64,000 bases of DNA from Reticulitermes speratus (GCA_021186555.1 JAJKFL010000007.1:30146177-30210176); one strand, 5' to 3'; counted from the first letter of the stretch, positions 21,226 through 32,950 are shown. The notes: generated from the letters alone by a model not told the origin. A program made the numbers and translations.

Positions 21226-21552
21226 ACCTCCATCTAAATAAGAGTTTTGTTGAAACAACACATGCACTATACTTTATTTTACTATAATCATATGATACGC
21301 CCCTACATATGTTTCGGCCAGTCACTAGCCATCATCAGGGGGTAAAAGTATCTTAACATAGCCTAAACATCTGTTTTGAAAATTGTTACATCCACTTTAG
21401 AGTAAAACAAGATGGCTAGTGACTGGCCGAAACATATGTAGGGGCGTATCATATGATTATAGTAAAATAAAGTATAGTGCATGTGTTGGTTCAACAAAAC
21501 TCTTAATTTGTAACGAGATGCACGGTGAATATAACGTGAAACCTCCATCTAA
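21226..21552. mobile_element. Hammerhead-bearing foldback with exact 12-bp duplication
   Basis: ACCTCCATCTAA at 21226-21237 and 21541-21552 defines a 303-bp element. The inverted arms run from TAAGAGTTTTGTTG at the left to CAACAAAACTCTTA near 21503. The right end continues GATGCACGGTGAATATAACG up to the duplication, showing that this motif is the element terminus. The left arm holds a complete hammerhead motif. The right arm breaks off inside the core, so only the GAAACATATGTAGGGG half remains there (21411-21444). A duplication of this length and the ribozyme fit a non-autonomous Penelope-like element. Confidence 0.88.
21299..21343 (-). ncRNA. Hammerhead ribozyme candidate (type I)
   Basis: On minus: CCCC, CTGATGA, T, GGC, loop, GCC, GAAA, CATATGTA, GGGG. 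Stem I is CCCC (339-342 of 21300) with GGGG (21300-21303). Stem II is GGC/GCC after one extra U. ACATATGT following GAA is a perfect self-complementary octamer, so stem III can form within one molecule or between two. Predicted cleavage is between 21304 and 21303. The core is intact. Confidence 0.78.
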
Positions 21553-21624
21553 TGCCGAGACCAAGAATAAGTGGAGCTATACCCCCACTCCGCTATATGC
21601 CTTCGCTGCTAGCACAGTGAAAAC

Positions 21625-22437
21625 TGTACCTTTACCTTTACCCACACAATACACCTTTACCTTTACCCACACAATACACCTTTACCTTTACCTACACAGT
21701 ACAACCTTTACCTTTACCCACACAATACACCTTTACCTTTACCTACACAGTACACCTTTACCTTTACCCACACAATACACCTTTACCTTTACCCACACAA
21801 TACACCTTTACCTTTACCCACACAATACACCTTTACCTTTACCCACACAATACACCTTTACCTTTACCCACACAATACACCTTTACCTTTACCCACACAA
21901 TACACCTTTACCTTTACCCACACAATACACCTTTACCTTTACCCACACAATACACCTTTACCTTTACCCACACAATACACCTTTACCTTTACCCACACAA
22001 TACACCTTTACCTTTACCTACACAGTACACCTTTACCTTTACCCACACAATACACCTTTACCTTTACCCACTCAATACACCTTTACCTTTACCCACACAA
22101 TACACCTTTACCTTTACCCACACAATACACCTTTACCTTTACCCCACAATACACCTTTACCTTTACCCACACAATACACCTTTACCTTTACCCACACAAT
22201 ACACCTTTACCTTTACCCACTCAATACACCTTTACCTTTACCCACACAATACACCTTTACCTTTACCCACACAATACACCTTTACCTTTACCCACACAAT
22301 ACACCTTTACCTTTACCCACACAATACACTTTACCTTTACCCACACAATGCACCTTTACCTTTAACCACACAATACACCTTTACCTTTACCCACACAATA
22401 CACCTTTACCTTTACCTTTACCTACACAATACACCTG
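21625..22437 (+). repeat. 25-bp satellite (CCTTTACCTTTACCCACACA-type)
   Basis: About 32 copies of a 25-bp unit, CCTTTACCTTTACCCACACA plus ATACA, with a few CTACACAGTACA variants and one or two indels. Since 25 is not a multiple of 3, the reading repeats every 25 residues. This makes the 341-residue Thr/Leu/Pro/Tyr-rich open frame at 21419-22444, which is not a gene. Confidence 0.95.
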
Positions 22438-22439
22438 CA

Positions 22440-22784
22440 TGTAAAGTAAATAAACATGACACCAGTGAGGCACGTAGCTGTTGTTGCTGTAAGTTCTCTG
22501 CAACACTGCATCACGGTAACAGTTCTGATCTTAATGTTAAGTGCGAGGTGTACTATTGATATTATAACGGCGCGCAGGCTTTGCTCTTCAATAAAAGTCT
22601 CAGCGTTGCTTTCACGATTCCGTTTGCTCTGCGGTTCTCACGAATAATGCACACCGCTTGAAGCGTGCTAACGTCACGCGTTCCGGTTTTGTTTAAAACT
22701 TCAGAGCTCAGCGGTAACTGAACGTACCACCTGCCTTAATGTACAGTGTGCATTTATGTGTCCTGCTTAGTTGTCACAGCAGGT
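22440..22784. other. Unassigned DNA
   Basis: Nothing recognised. Confidence 0.35.
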
Positions 22785-22870
22785 CGCGAAGTGGTGGTTA
22801 GTATAGCGACCAGCTGCAGACTAAAATTTCGCTGTTCGAATCGCCGGTGAGGGTAATAATTTCTCTGTGA
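22785..22870 (+). mobile_element. tRNA-like SINE fragment
   Basis: AAGTGGTGGTTAGTATAGCG (A-box-like) and CTGTTCGAATCGCC (B-box-like), about 40 bp apart. No body or duplication can be followed, so this is a fragment of uncertain family. Confidence 0.4.
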
Positions 22871-22874
22871 TATC

Positions 22875-23112
22875 AGGATTCCGCCGCCATGTTGATGAGA
22901 TCTGCGCTCTTCTGGGATATTACGCAGCGTCGGGATGATAATCCTTTACGGACGTTTCGGGACATCTTATCGGTCCCATTTTTAAGGGTCAAGTCCGAGA
23001 AGTAAAGCTTCTTGATCCTTCAATATGGGACCGATATGGTGACCCGAAATCGTCGGTAAAGGATTACCACTCGATCGCTGCGTAACGTCACAGAAGAGCC
23101 CAGATGTCAAGA
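22875..23112. mobile_element. FB-1 foldback element
   Basis: The left end reads CGCCGCCATGTTGATGAGAT and CTGCGCTCTTCTGGGATATT, and the right end ends GTCACAGAAGAGCCCAGAT. The left arm (minus, 22946-22993) has a perfect GGGAC/GTCCC stem II and GAAACGTCCGTAA, but the core has decayed to CTTAAAAA. In the right arm (23012-23060) GAAAC has become GAAATC. I could not find a convincing duplication. Confidence 0.75.
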
Positions 23113-23395
23113 AGTTTTCTGTTCTCCTCACCCGCCCAGACCGGCTCTGGGTCAAGGCAGCGAACTGTACAATTGGTACAATGACCAGACCCACTCCATA
23201 TAGTGACGATGTTCAGAATGGTAGAGCTTTACACCTACGGTACTCCCTTTCTGTGACTTCGTGACACGTTATAGGGTGACTTCAATAGTGACAGTGACCT
23301 GCGCTTATTGACCCGAATATTGAACGACCGATATTTACAAAGGAGATGCGGTGTGTTTTTAGAGAAGTAGGAAGCGAATTGTTAAATATCGATTA
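23113..23395. other. Unassigned DNA
   Basis: Nothing recognised in this stretch. Confidence 0.35.
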
Positions 23396-23490
23396 GATGA
23401 AAAGTCGGTTATGTACAAGGCGGGGAATTTATTGACTAGTTAAGCGACTGTCAGCTTCTTAAGAAGGGCTCCTTTCAATAGGGTTAATCA
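23396..23490 (+). mobile_element. LINE type G 3'-untranslated fragment
   Basis: GGCGGGGAATTTATTGACTA and GTCAGCTTCTTAAGAAGGGC match the region after the stop codon in the copies at 39370 and 57580. No coding part is attached. Confidence 0.6.
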
Positions 23491-23644
23491 GGTTTAAAAT
23501 GTAAAAATTGATAAAGTGGAAACGGTGATTAAGGTGAATGGTTCCTAAAATTGATATGAATGTGGAAAAGACGCGAGAGGTTGCAGTGTGGCTTGAGGCG
23601 CGCTGTTTGCAGCAAGTGATGTAAATTATGCAAGTTTACAGGCT

Positions 23645-23885
23645 TTCGAAACGGTGCAGTTGAGACCTCGGTTTTTCTGTGATATTGCGCTCTGTCACCG
23701 GGTGTTTGTCGCCCATAGTCTCGAGTTCGTATCCAGGTCTCATCTTCAAGGGTCAGTGGCACATGTCGGATATTTTTTCCGTCCTTTAGGACTATTGGCT
23801 TTTGAAAGTGAGGCCAAGAATTTATCCCGAAAATTTGTGCGGGAAAGTATCTAGTGACCGGGCGCAACATTACAGACAGATTACC
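23645..23885 (-). mobile_element. FB-1 foldback, badly decayed
   Basis: GATATTGCGCTCTGTCACCG at the left, TCATCTTCAAGGGTCA in the middle and GCGCAACATTACAGACAG at the right follow the FB-1 order. The GAAACGTC portion is lost. Confidence 0.45.
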
Positions 23886-23980
23886 ATATGGAATTTAATA
23901 TTATTAATTCCGTACATTTTAACTTTATATTTAAAGTACGACAAATGTATAATTTAATTACATTAATTGTGTATTTTCAC

Positions 23981-24027
23981 CGTCCTACATGTTTCGATCC
24001 CCTAACCTGGGTTCATCCTCAGGAACA
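23981..24027 (-). ncRNA. Hammerhead ribozyme candidate (type I)
   Basis: On minus: TGTTC, CTGAGGA, T, GAACCC, loop, GGGGATC, GAAA, CATGTA, GGAC. Stem I pairs TGTTC with GGACG, including two G-U wobbles. Stem II pairs GA..TC and CCC..GGG around one mismatch. ACATGT is self-complementary. The core and triplet (GTA) are intact; cleavage is predicted between 23986 and 23985. Confidence 0.78.
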
Positions 24028-24345
24028 CATCATCTAAAATCGCACACTAGTTACATCAACTGGCACAATTATTTACATGAGTTCTTTACAATTGTTCAGA
24101 TACACTGTTGGATGGTGAGAACAGTACTCAGTACAGTTCTCACCATCCAACAGGCAACTTACTCCGATAAACAGGATATCAAAACAACATAGATTGTTCA
24201 ATTTAATACAATTGTTAACAACCAACAACCACAATTTTTAACTTTTTAATTTTATTTGTTTTAAACAGTGTATCGGAACAATTGTAAAGAACTCATGTAA
24301 ATAATTGTACCAGTTGGTGTAACTAGTGTGCGATTTTAGATGATG

Positions 24346-24392
24346 TGTTCCTGAGGATAAACCCAGATTAGGGGTTTGAAACATGTAGGACA
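24346..24392 (+). ncRNA. Hammerhead ribozyme candidate (type I)
   Basis: TGTTC (24346-24350), CTGAGGA (24351-24357), T, AAACCC, loop, GGGGTTT, GAAA (24378-24381), CATGTA, GGACA. Stem I is five pairs with one wobble. Stem II AAACCC/GGGTTT pairs fully with one extra G. The terminal stem II bases differ from the 54097 copy on both strands, so pairing is kept (compensatory change). Predicted cleavage follows 24387. Confidence 0.82.
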
Positions 24393-24477
24393 GTGAAAAT
24401 ACACAATTAATGTGATTAAATTGTACATTTGTCGGACTTTAAATATATCATATAGGAGTTAAAATATGTCTAAAAAG

Positions 24478-24735
24478 GTAGCTTATCCCTGTCCACGCCA
24501 TGATGGCTTATAGGGGGGAATGGAAGTATAGCTCCACTCATTTCTAACCTAGGCACTAGATGGAGGTGAGTGTTCAACGTGCGTCCTTGTCGTTTAACCC
24601 CGGGCAAAAACCACTGACACTCATTGATCAGGAGCTGGGTGGGCCCCAGAGCTCCTCTGAAAATTTTGGAGAAGAGAAAAACTTCTTGCATTTTCCGGGA
24701 TTAAAACCCCGGAATTCCCAGCCCATAGCCATGTA
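24478..24735 (-). mobile_element. SINE-D (tRNA-derived), variant
   Basis: On minus: GGGAATTCCGGGGTTTTAATCC in the B-box region, GGCCCACCCAGCTCCTGATC, then AGTGGAGCTATACTTCCATT. It shares the body order of SINE-D (copies at 40.0, 46.5 and 57.8 kb) but is diverged. Confidence 0.7.
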
Positions 24736-25294
24736 ATTATTTTTAAATTGTAAAATCTGATTATCTTTAGAGAATATGGAGAAGAAATAAATTTAGAGGC
24801 TCGAACGAAACTAGATGACATCTCGTATACATATCTCAGTCTTTTTGTTTTGTGTGTTGTGAGTTACAGTGAAAGTGCAGACGAAAGTCACCAGCTTCAG
24901 TTTGCGAGAACTAAGACAGTCCAAAATGGGCGGTGTGTGGTTAGCACGTTACCGTTTGTGACCAAGGGCATAAACTCCGGCCAGGGGTTAGGCCTTAATT
25001 TCTCCACACATGACTTTATTTCCCGCAGCGTTTATTTTCCCAGCACGTCCACACTTACGTTTTCTGCTGTTATCATCTTCCTCTTCCTTTCTTATGTTCC
25101 CTTTCTTAATCTAACGCCTCTTCAAGACAATTACCTTTCGCCGTTGCTCTTCCAAGTAGCTCGGACCTGGCCGCGTGTACTAATCATGGCGAACTCTTCA
25201 GGATACTTACTTTCCTGTTGCCAGATGTACAGTACAGGCTACAAGTGTGCATTATAAGCTACAAGTGTACAGTTTAGGCCAAAGGTTTAGAGTA
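24736..25294. other. Unassigned DNA
   Basis: The longest frame, 24850-25257 plus (135 codons), has no recognisable domain or signal, and I do not call it a gene. Confidence 0.4.
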
Positions 25295-25631
25295 CAGATT
25301 ACAAGTGTAAAAAGGTACATCAATCCCATTACAGGCCTTGACAGGCCCTTAGGTTCCAGGAGGTTGAGGCTCCCAGATTTCTAGACAATCTGCATATAAA
25401 GGAGGTAAGGTTGTCAACCCTACGCACCGGCCGCCTTTACCCCCCCGGGAAAGATTCCTGTTACTCATTTCTGTTAGAGGCTGAGTCGACCCCAGGGCCA
25501 TAGTGCCGCTGGAAGGATTATGTCAATGAAAAATTTCAATGACACCATCGGCAATCGAACCCGCGATCTTCCGGCTTGTAGCGCAGTGGCTCAACCAACT
25601 GCGCCACCGCTTGCCCCAGATTACAAGCGTA
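25295..25631 (-). mobile_element. SINE-C with 15-bp duplication
   Basis: The minus-strand head contains GTGGCGCAGTTGGTTGAGCC and GCGGGTTCGATTGCC (B box). The body has AGCCTCTAACAGAAATGAGT and the tail side CAAGGCCTGTAATGGGATTG. CAGATTACAAGTGTA at 25295-25309 and CAGATTACAAGCGTA at 25617-25631 is a 15-bp duplication with one difference. Confidence 0.92.
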
Positions 25632-26085
25632 CAATATAGAATACATACTTTGTGTAATGCTTCCAAATGTGATGAATTTTGTTAGTTGTTGTGCCTCAGT
25701 CTATTCAAGCACTAATCCTGTCTTGGATGCAAAAAAAAAGTAGATTGTATATGTGTCGTTTTTATGTTAAACTGCGGTTCTGTTTACCTGAGTTAATCGT
25801 CATATATAATATATATATTATAGCAACTTAATTATGTTTATATTATTACAGCACACGATCAAATACGATCGCACAACTAATATATATAGCTAGCTGTCGA
25901 ACAAAATGTTAATAACTTTAGTATTTTATATTACGTCTGTCTTCATTTATAAAGTTTTAATTATTCAATTTTAATAAAACACCAAAGAAGATAACTAACC
26001 ACCATAAACAAGAAGATAAGTGATATTCAGTGATAGTGAATTGTATGTTGTGGAACTGAATTGATGCATTGAAAATTGTGAACTC
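25632..26085. other. Unassigned AT-rich DNA
   Basis: No gene or repeat recognised. Confidence 0.4.
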
Positions 26086-26093
26086 TCGACGGC

Positions 26094-26137
26094 ATCCCTG
26101 AGGATGACACAAGGCGTGCCGAAACATATGTAGGACA
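26094..26137 (+). ncRNA. Hammerhead ribozyme candidate (type I)
   Basis: ATCC (26094-26097), CTGAGGA (26098-26104), T, GACAC, loop AAGGC, GTGCC, GAAA (26121-26124), CATATGTA, GGACA. Stem I has three pairs (TCC/GGA). Stem II has four of five pairs. ACATATGT is a self-complementary octamer. Downstream, TAGTGCATTTGTTGG matches the sequence after other motifs in the window. A related but coreless GGCAGCAAAGAGCCGAAAC lies at 26251-26269. Confidence 0.75.
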
Positions 26138-26275
26138 AGAAAACACTAAAATAGTGTAGTGCATTTGTTGGAATGAAATAATTAATTAAATATTTGTCAT
26201 TGTTTGAAATGTTTATTATATAATGACGAAAGGAGAAATGATGAAAATAGTTTGGCAGCAAAGAGCCGAAACATA

Positions 26276-26550
26276 AAGCAATAAGCAATGTAAAGTGCCT
26301 TACTGTAAGCTAAGTCTGAGATTACAACTCGAAGTGCTATTACGTACTTAACACGCTGTTAGGCTGAACTCTGCTCAGGTTCCTTCCACGCTACATTCTT
26401 ATGCACTATGGCACTGAGATGTATCTCAATATTATCCTTTTATTTTTGCAGTTCAAGTGACCATCACCTATGTATATATACAGTCCTTATCTCCCCACAT
26501 TATAGCATTTGTCTAGCTCTTGGATGTCCCACATTTCTCACTCGTATACG
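26276..26550. other. Unassigned DNA
   Basis: Nothing recognised here. Confidence 0.35.
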
Positions 26551-27019
26551 TTCTAGGCCAGTGGTATTCAACCTGGGGTACGCGAAGACATCTTAGGGGG
26601 TACGTGAAATACAAAAAAATAAATATATTATTTTATGATAAACACTCAATAATCAGGGCCAGATTTAGGGTTAGCCACAAGAGATCCGGACGTAAGGACA
26701 TGCGATTTGGGAGCGCCATTTCTCTCTCTCTCTATCTATCTCTCCTTTATGCGATTCTTATCTGGGCGGCTAGTTTGATTTTATTCCACATAGTGCATAT
26801 AATGTATTTGTTATTTAATAGCTTGATTCTCCTTTTTTCATTTAAAACTTGTTATTTAATACATTATTTTGGATGTAATTTATTTAACTAATTTTAGATG
26901 TAGATTATAGACTGTGTATAACTTGAATTATGCACAAACAACTTTGGGGGTACAAAGTTGAAGAGAAATTATATCTGGGGGTACGCGAACAAAAAAGTTT
27001 GAATACGACTGTTCTAGGC
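26551..27019. mobile_element. Non-autonomous hAT-type DNA transposon
   Basis: TTCTAGGC at 26551-26558 and 27012-27019 is an exact 8-bp duplication. The 453-bp element between starts CAGTGGTATTCAACCTGGGG and ends TTTGAATACGACTG, inverted ends with one mismatch over 13 bp. Subterminal GGGGTACGCGAA and GGGGGTACGTGA recur near both ends. An 8-bp duplication with CAGTGGT-type ends is diagnostic of the hAT superfamily. No transposase frame is present. Confidence 0.93.
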
Positions 27020-29854
27020 AACTTCTGCAATCACGAGGTTCCACGTTGTGTAATATCCTACACCAGTGATCGATACTTTACCTTTCAGACACTGATACGT
27101 GATTTTATTGTTCTATAAAAATACATCTGCAAAAGTGTTTTATCGACGTTTAGAAAAAAATAACAAACTTTAGTCCGGATAACAAAAAGTTGCCACATTT
27201 CTTATTATTTTAAAGTTATTATGAATCTTTTTTATGTTTGCTGTTGTTATTCCTACGTACGTATATATTTAAAGTTTTTATAATATTTAATGATTTCACG
27301 GCGATCAGTAATTATGACCGCTTGTGGTCTTCGGAGGAGCGCGATAACTGCGCCCTCAGGGTAGAAATCGGAGGTAGCGGCTGCTACACATCACTTTTAC
27401 ACAACTAACAGATTTCACGATGACATAACACGCAATCGGGCAGCTTATTCAAGTGAAATAGTGGCTCTGTAGCCCTGTTGCTGATTGTGGATTTCAGCGA
27501 TGCTTCTTTATCCTTCATTTGTGTTTATTTATTTAAGTCCAATTTTCTGTTACCTTGAGAGAGAATTTCTGCATTTTCTTACATCTGTTTGCATCTTAAT
27601 ACAACGAATTTACAACTGAAGTACCCTTCAGAATCTTAAAAATTTCTAGGAATTAAAAAGAATTTACAGACATCTCGAAATTCATGCTTCCCGTAACTAA
27701 CTAACTAACCAAAATCCAACCAGCAGGCCAGCACTCACAAGAGGCACGCTGGATTCCAGTGCGACAAAAAGTGGTATAAAGCATTTTTCAGTCCAGGTGG
27801 AAAGAAGAATATGTGGATGTAATATTTTAGCAAAAACAGAATAAAGGATGGAGCGTAGAAAAGTTACTGAAATTATAACTAGAAGGTACTGTACAGAACT
27901 CTAAAAGGACAAAAAAGCCACAAAAATAAAAATCGTTGAAAGAAGAATGTAAACTTTCTGTGGCTACTCAGACTATCAGGACCCCCAACAAGTCCTTGAC
28001 GGCCCCCAAAATAACTAAAGAAAATCAAGTGGAAGAAAACCCATCGACAATTTGATAGTGAGAAATGCATAGAACTGATAAAATGGATTAAGGTAAGGCA
28101 CAGGGCTCTGTCGGCTTTATCAAAAGAAACGAGGCAAATTCTACAGTCAGATATCCCAAGTATCGAATATCATTGTACCAACTGCCTTAAGAAATACGAT
28201 GATTAGCAGTACGGCAACAGTATCCCTGTCTGAGCTCTAAAACTCCGTTCGAGGGCTTCTTCATCTTTTTACGAAATGACGTCACAGTTTAAGTTATTTG
28301 AAGCATTGATGGAGGCTGTGCTATCAAGGCGTAACCCTTAATAACCATGGAGCTCTGAAACAGGATCTGAAATCGAATGTGATGCTGGCGCCGAACGTAT
28401 AATGAAGACTTCCTGCAAGCCCAAACAATTGAAGAGCTGTAACGCGATCCAGCATAATAGGCTACTTGTTAGGAGAAGCCACTACTCGTTAGTATTCTGT
28501 AAAAATCTTTTCGAGGAGCAGGCATGTTATTTTTGTATTTTTTTTTTTTTTTTTTTTTTTGGAAACTACATCATTACAAACTTGCTTTAATATTCAAAAC
28601 CACTGATTCCCGCTGGGTGTGTCTGAATTTTTTTTTTACGAAGTCCGACTAGTGAAGACTACAGACTTAGAGCTGTCTTTCCCAGACGGCATCCACAGTT
28701 CTTGACTGAGGATAACAGCTTTGACCTTGACAGTGTGGACAAAGTCCGTTATCTCCGTCTAACTTTCGGTAGCAAACGCACAGCTTCTGTCACAGAATAA
28801 ACCTGTATTACTGCACCTATTGCTTTACACTAGTCGCCATTTGTTACGTAGTCAGATTATAACAAACGTTAGATATTATTTGTACACAGCTCGAACGAGA
28901 TACAACACAATATAAAATAATAATATTAATTCGCAGGCACAAGACACAACTGCACAACAGCCCAATGTATTTTTAACTGGAATACATCGGTTGCTGCTCA
29001 TAAACATCTAATCTTTTAACTTTCACTGCGTCAGCACTGCCAAGGTCAAGGCTGTTTTCGTGAGTCCATAACAATAGCTGCATTTCTGTCCCAATATCCC
29101 GTTACTTAACTTCACTGATATATACGTAACCAAGACATTGTATAATGTTAAGGAAACTGAAGATGTAACCTCGCTGTTGGATCCAATCATAAGCAAGTTC
29201 TAGATAGACCCACGTGTGATCTGTGTAATGGAAAGGCAATTCGGCTAGACTTCTTGAAAAGTTTTCTAAAGTGGCTATCGGTATAACTGGATTTTCCAGG
29301 CTCTTCGCAAACTGTAACATGCCACGATCATTTCCCCAACATTCTCCTGGATTTAGCACTCGTAATCATTTTGGAGGTTGTCATTCTACAGTACATATTC
29401 TTATTGATCCATGTAGTTGGCAGAGCGATGTTAAATAAACAAAGAAACATTTCTTTACTTTACGGTCAGTAAGAGTTTTTGACATGAGTAGCCTGAAGCT
29501 GATATAAATTGGCTTATGCTATTGGCATCTTTTACCTCTCAGTTATTCAACGGACTGGGCTCGGATACAATGAATCGAGTTCGATTTTGGTCATGTCTGT
29601 AGGACTTCTCATTCGCCGTCTCCCCAGTGTTGTTTTGGTGCCCGACCACTTTTTTACGTAATATTTACAGTATTTTTTTTTTTGCTTGAGAGTAAAACGA
29701 AAGGAGTGTGAAACTGAATTTCAATCATGGCGAGGTGCTTGGAAAATATTAAAATAATTTTTATTACACGACGCTGCGTCAGTCGACGTAAGCGCTGACT
29801 TCGTCTAGGACCGCTCACTTTCACAAGCATTCACAGCGTCACAATTTGAATATT
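27020..29854. other. 2.8 kb of unassigned DNA
   Basis: I found no gene, RNA or repeat family that I can name. Notable points are a run of about 23 T near 28538-28560 and (CTAA)n near 27695-27711, which may be the tail of a lost LINE. Open frames are short and without domains. Confidence 0.4.
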
Positions 29855-30113
29855 CAGCAGTTGCTTGAGGCACTGAGCTACAAGCCGAAAGGTCGCGGGT
29901 TCGAGTCCCGATGTTGTCATTGGAATTTTTCATTGACGTAATCGGCTCAGCCTCTAACAGAAATAAATTCCAGGAATATTTTCTTGGGGGTAAAAAATGG
30001 CCGGTGCGTGAGGCTGACAACCTTACCACCTTCATGTGCCGATTATCTTAAAATCTAGGAGCCTCAACCTCCTGGAACCCTCAGGACCTGTATAGGGGTT
30101 GCATTACTTTTTT
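29855..30113 (+). mobile_element. SINE-C (tRNA-derived)
   Basis: GCTACAAGCCGAAAGGTCGC and GGGTTCGAGTCCCG (B box), then the family body (CATTGACGTAATCGG, CCTCTAACAGAAATAAATTC) and an end ATAGGGGTTGCATTAC followed by T-rich sequence. It lacks about 30 bp after the ATAATCG segment relative to other copies. Confidence 0.85.
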
Positions 30114-31744
30114 TGATCTTTACCAGTAGCCATGTTGTTATGAACAGGACCGAACAGACTGCTCACTGCAAGAGTGTTCGAGTTTCAATTCTTTGGATTT
30201 GTTGTTTCTAACAGCATGTCAGCCACAGGTAATATTTCAATTGTCTTCATTTAGTCGCTTCTACATTACGTATAAATTATTTCATTTAGAAATTCTGTGT
30301 GCATTTACTTGGTGCTTGAGGTCAGTGAAGAGTTCGCGTCTGGTTAAAAGAAAACTTGTAGCAGTAGTTGTTATAATGTGTGTTGGCAGGGTTACGTGGG
30401 CTACTAACAAAAAATATTTGTTTAAATAACAGCCAAAAACGAAATGTTTAAAAATCAAAGCTATGCACAAAGGAGAGAAGGAGAAATAGGAAGAATGAAA
30501 GGGGGAAAGCTAGAAACTTAAATATATCCCTAAAACTTACTTGATTTTGAGACACTGAAGCTTTTGTCTTTAGATACTTTCGGAAAAGTTTTGTGTAACG
30601 TTGGGAAATAAATCAATAAGATGTCACTCAAAGAGACAAATTTAATTTAGTTGTGTCTTCAGAGGATTTGTTTTGATGGGAGAAAAACAGGTGTGTGCAA
30701 GACATATTCAAATTGGCACACAATTTGTTTTAAAGTTCTTGACAGTCAACGGAAATGATGTCTGAAACTTGGGTCTGAATTTTGTTACGGCGTTTTCAAA
30801 ATATCATGTAACAAAAGACTGTATTTTACTACTAATTGGTGAAAATCAAATTTTCTCCATCTTCAGCAAGTCTCTCTCTTTAATTGCATTTTATGACATA
30901 GACGTCATTTGTGAAAATAGAAAAATGTGTTTCGCAAGGAAGGTTTGTCCCTAGTGACCCAAGAAAGTTGAAGGAACACGAAATGGAATTACATACAGAA
31001 GGGCTTTAAAAGGCCGATACTTTATCTAACCGTACTAGCGCGATTAAGTCAAGAAACGCAACATTAGCGAGAAATTTGATGAGAGACAGCATTTTTGTCG
31101 GAAAGGCCCGTGTTAGTAAATCACCTGCTACAGTGAGATAAAAATTTATTATACGTTTAAAATAATGATCGTGAATATGTGAGTTGGATTAGACTTAACA
31201 ACAGAGTCCAATCGATATTTTGGATTTTGAATTTCGTGGTTTACTTTACGGCGCTGTACAGTGTACAGTGTCGATTTTCTTTTGTGACCAAGGTTATGAA
31301 TTTCGGGATTCGTCACTAAACTGGATGTTTCGGTCAGATAATCATGTGGAGTTATTTACGTAGTTATGCAGCTGATACAACGTCGGTAAAAATACACTCT
31401 AGCAAAGTATGGTGAACGATTCTTTTCAAGTGCTGGCCGACAAAGACGGACTCCAAGCAGATCTCGACACTTGGCTTCCATTCGCATATATTTATAGTTC
31501 TGCAGACATATCTTTTAATATCATTGTTACTGTCTGATCTAATTTTTGTGAAGTACAAATCTGAAATGTCTTAGTTTTGTCAGACACAACGTCCAGGTTT
31601 CACATCATACCCAAGTTAACTGTTTATACAAGCACAGTTTGTTTATGTGTGCTCCTTCCGTAATTGGTTTCACATGCCTGACTCCTTTTATTCATTATCT
31701 GCACCAAGTTTTAAAAATATTGCCTTTACAAAAAGTTGTTGCAA
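30114..31744. other. 1.6 kb of unassigned DNA
   Basis: No supported gene or repeat. Confidence 0.4.
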
Positions 31745-32295
31745 GATGTACACGTGAAATTAAATGCAGGATTTCCACGTCAAAGCCTCATTCAATAAGC
31801 AAAAGACTCTTTTCACGAACAAACTGGTCTTAAATTTAAGTAAGAAACTAGTCAAGTGCTACATTTGGAGCATAGCTTTGTGTGGTGCTGAAATGTGGAC
31901 ACTTGGGAAAGTGATCAGAATATCTGGAAAGTTTTGAAATGTGGTGCTGGAGAAGAATGGAGAAGATCAGTTGGACCGATCGTGTGAGAAATGAAGAAGT
32001 ATTACATAGAGTGAAGGAGGAGAGGAATATCGTACGTACAATAAAAAGAAGAAAGGCTAACTGGATTGGTCACATCTTGCGTAGAAACTGCCTTCTGAAA
32101 CATGTGATTGAAGGAAAGTTAGAGGAAGGATATAAATGACGGGAAGACGAGGAGAAGGCGTAAGCAGCTACTGGATGACCTTAAGGAAAAGAGAAGATAC
32201 TGGAAATTGAAAGAGGAAGCACTAGATCGCACCTTGTGGAGAACTCACTTTGTAAGAGGCTACGGACCTGTCGTAAGACAGACTACGCAGTGAGT
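31745..32295 (+). pseudogene. LINE 3' end, type W, frameshifted
   Basis: Pieces in different frames give REIKCRISTSKPHS, then LVKCYIWSIALCGAEMWTL, then MWCWRRMEKISWTDRVRNEE through WIGHILRRNCLLKHVIEGKL, and finally KEKRRYWKLKEEALDRTL with the ending GYGPVVRQTT. This is the C-terminal third of the same LINE polyprotein as at 9672-9906, with at least two frameshifts and no reverse transcriptase core. It ends in a (GAT)n tail at 32294-32322 instead of the 39-bp array. Confidence 0.88.
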
Positions 32296-32322
32296 GATGA
32301 TGATGATGATGATGATGATGAT

Positions 32323-32950
32323 ATTTTCCAAGACCTGTTGCCGTGCTTAATTTCAGAACCTGACGGCAGTGGCGCTAGTGCCGCTCTCCGCCTCATGAAC
32401 TGCACGCTGTTTGTACCGACTGTATAAAACTGAAGTCAGCAGTTGGGGAGGTCTGCATTCCTATTACGTTATTACCAATAGCGAAATTCCTTTCACTGGT
32501 TCAGAAGTTGAAATTGACCGGAACACATACAGTTACAGCGTATTGATGTCGTAAGATTTTGGTTTTCGTTTTAAGGAAGGACGGTAGCCTGGAGATGTGG
32601 AGCAAATATTCGAGTAGTCACGTGTGTGTGTGCGTTGGTTTCTGGCGTTGTTTCTGTGCTGGTTTTGGTGTGTGTGCTGTGCTGTGTTGTTGGTGTGTCT
32701 GTGCTGGTTTTTGGTGTGTCTGTGCTGGTTTTGGTGTGTCTGCCCAAAAATGTAATGTCAAAATATGTGCGTTTACTGAGGCGTATATAACTTCTGAAGT
32801 AGCCACGAAATGCTTAGTGTGGAAGTGGTTCCCGAGGTTTCGAATTATCGTAGTGCCTGCTTCGTCAAGGTTTAAAGGGCTAGGAATTCTTCTTGCACTT
32901 CTTTACTCTTGAAGATTAAGGCAGTACAGTCTTTCAAAATGTCCGGGGCC
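32323..32950. other. Unassigned DNA with a GTGCTGGTTTTGGTGTGT repeat
   Basis: At 32655-32745 there are about four irregular copies of a unit near TGTGTCTGTGCTGGTTTTGG. Otherwise nothing recognised. The frames on both strands here are read-through of that repeat. Confidence 0.5.

Larger units (their letters stand above)
23925..24455. mobile_element. Inverted-repeat element with two hammerhead motifs
   Basis: The arms of about 165 bp (TTTAAAGTACGACAAATGTA at the left, its complement ending near 24450) are diverged by several percent and enclose ~200 bp. Inside is a separate 17-bp stem hairpin at 24106-24152 (TGTTGGATGGTGAGAAC and complement). Each arm carries an intact hammerhead core facing outward. 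The same arm sequence recurs alone at 54046-54200. Confidence 0.85.

Noticed and set aside
21419..22444. 341-residue open frame, a possible repetitive structural protein
   Set aside because: It is read-through of a 25-bp satellite. All phases of such an array without stops give long frames, and the start lies inside a ribozyme element.
24850..25257. 135-codon open frame as a host gene
   Set aside because: No domain or signal and no supporting context. Frames of this length occur by chance in 64 kb on six frames.
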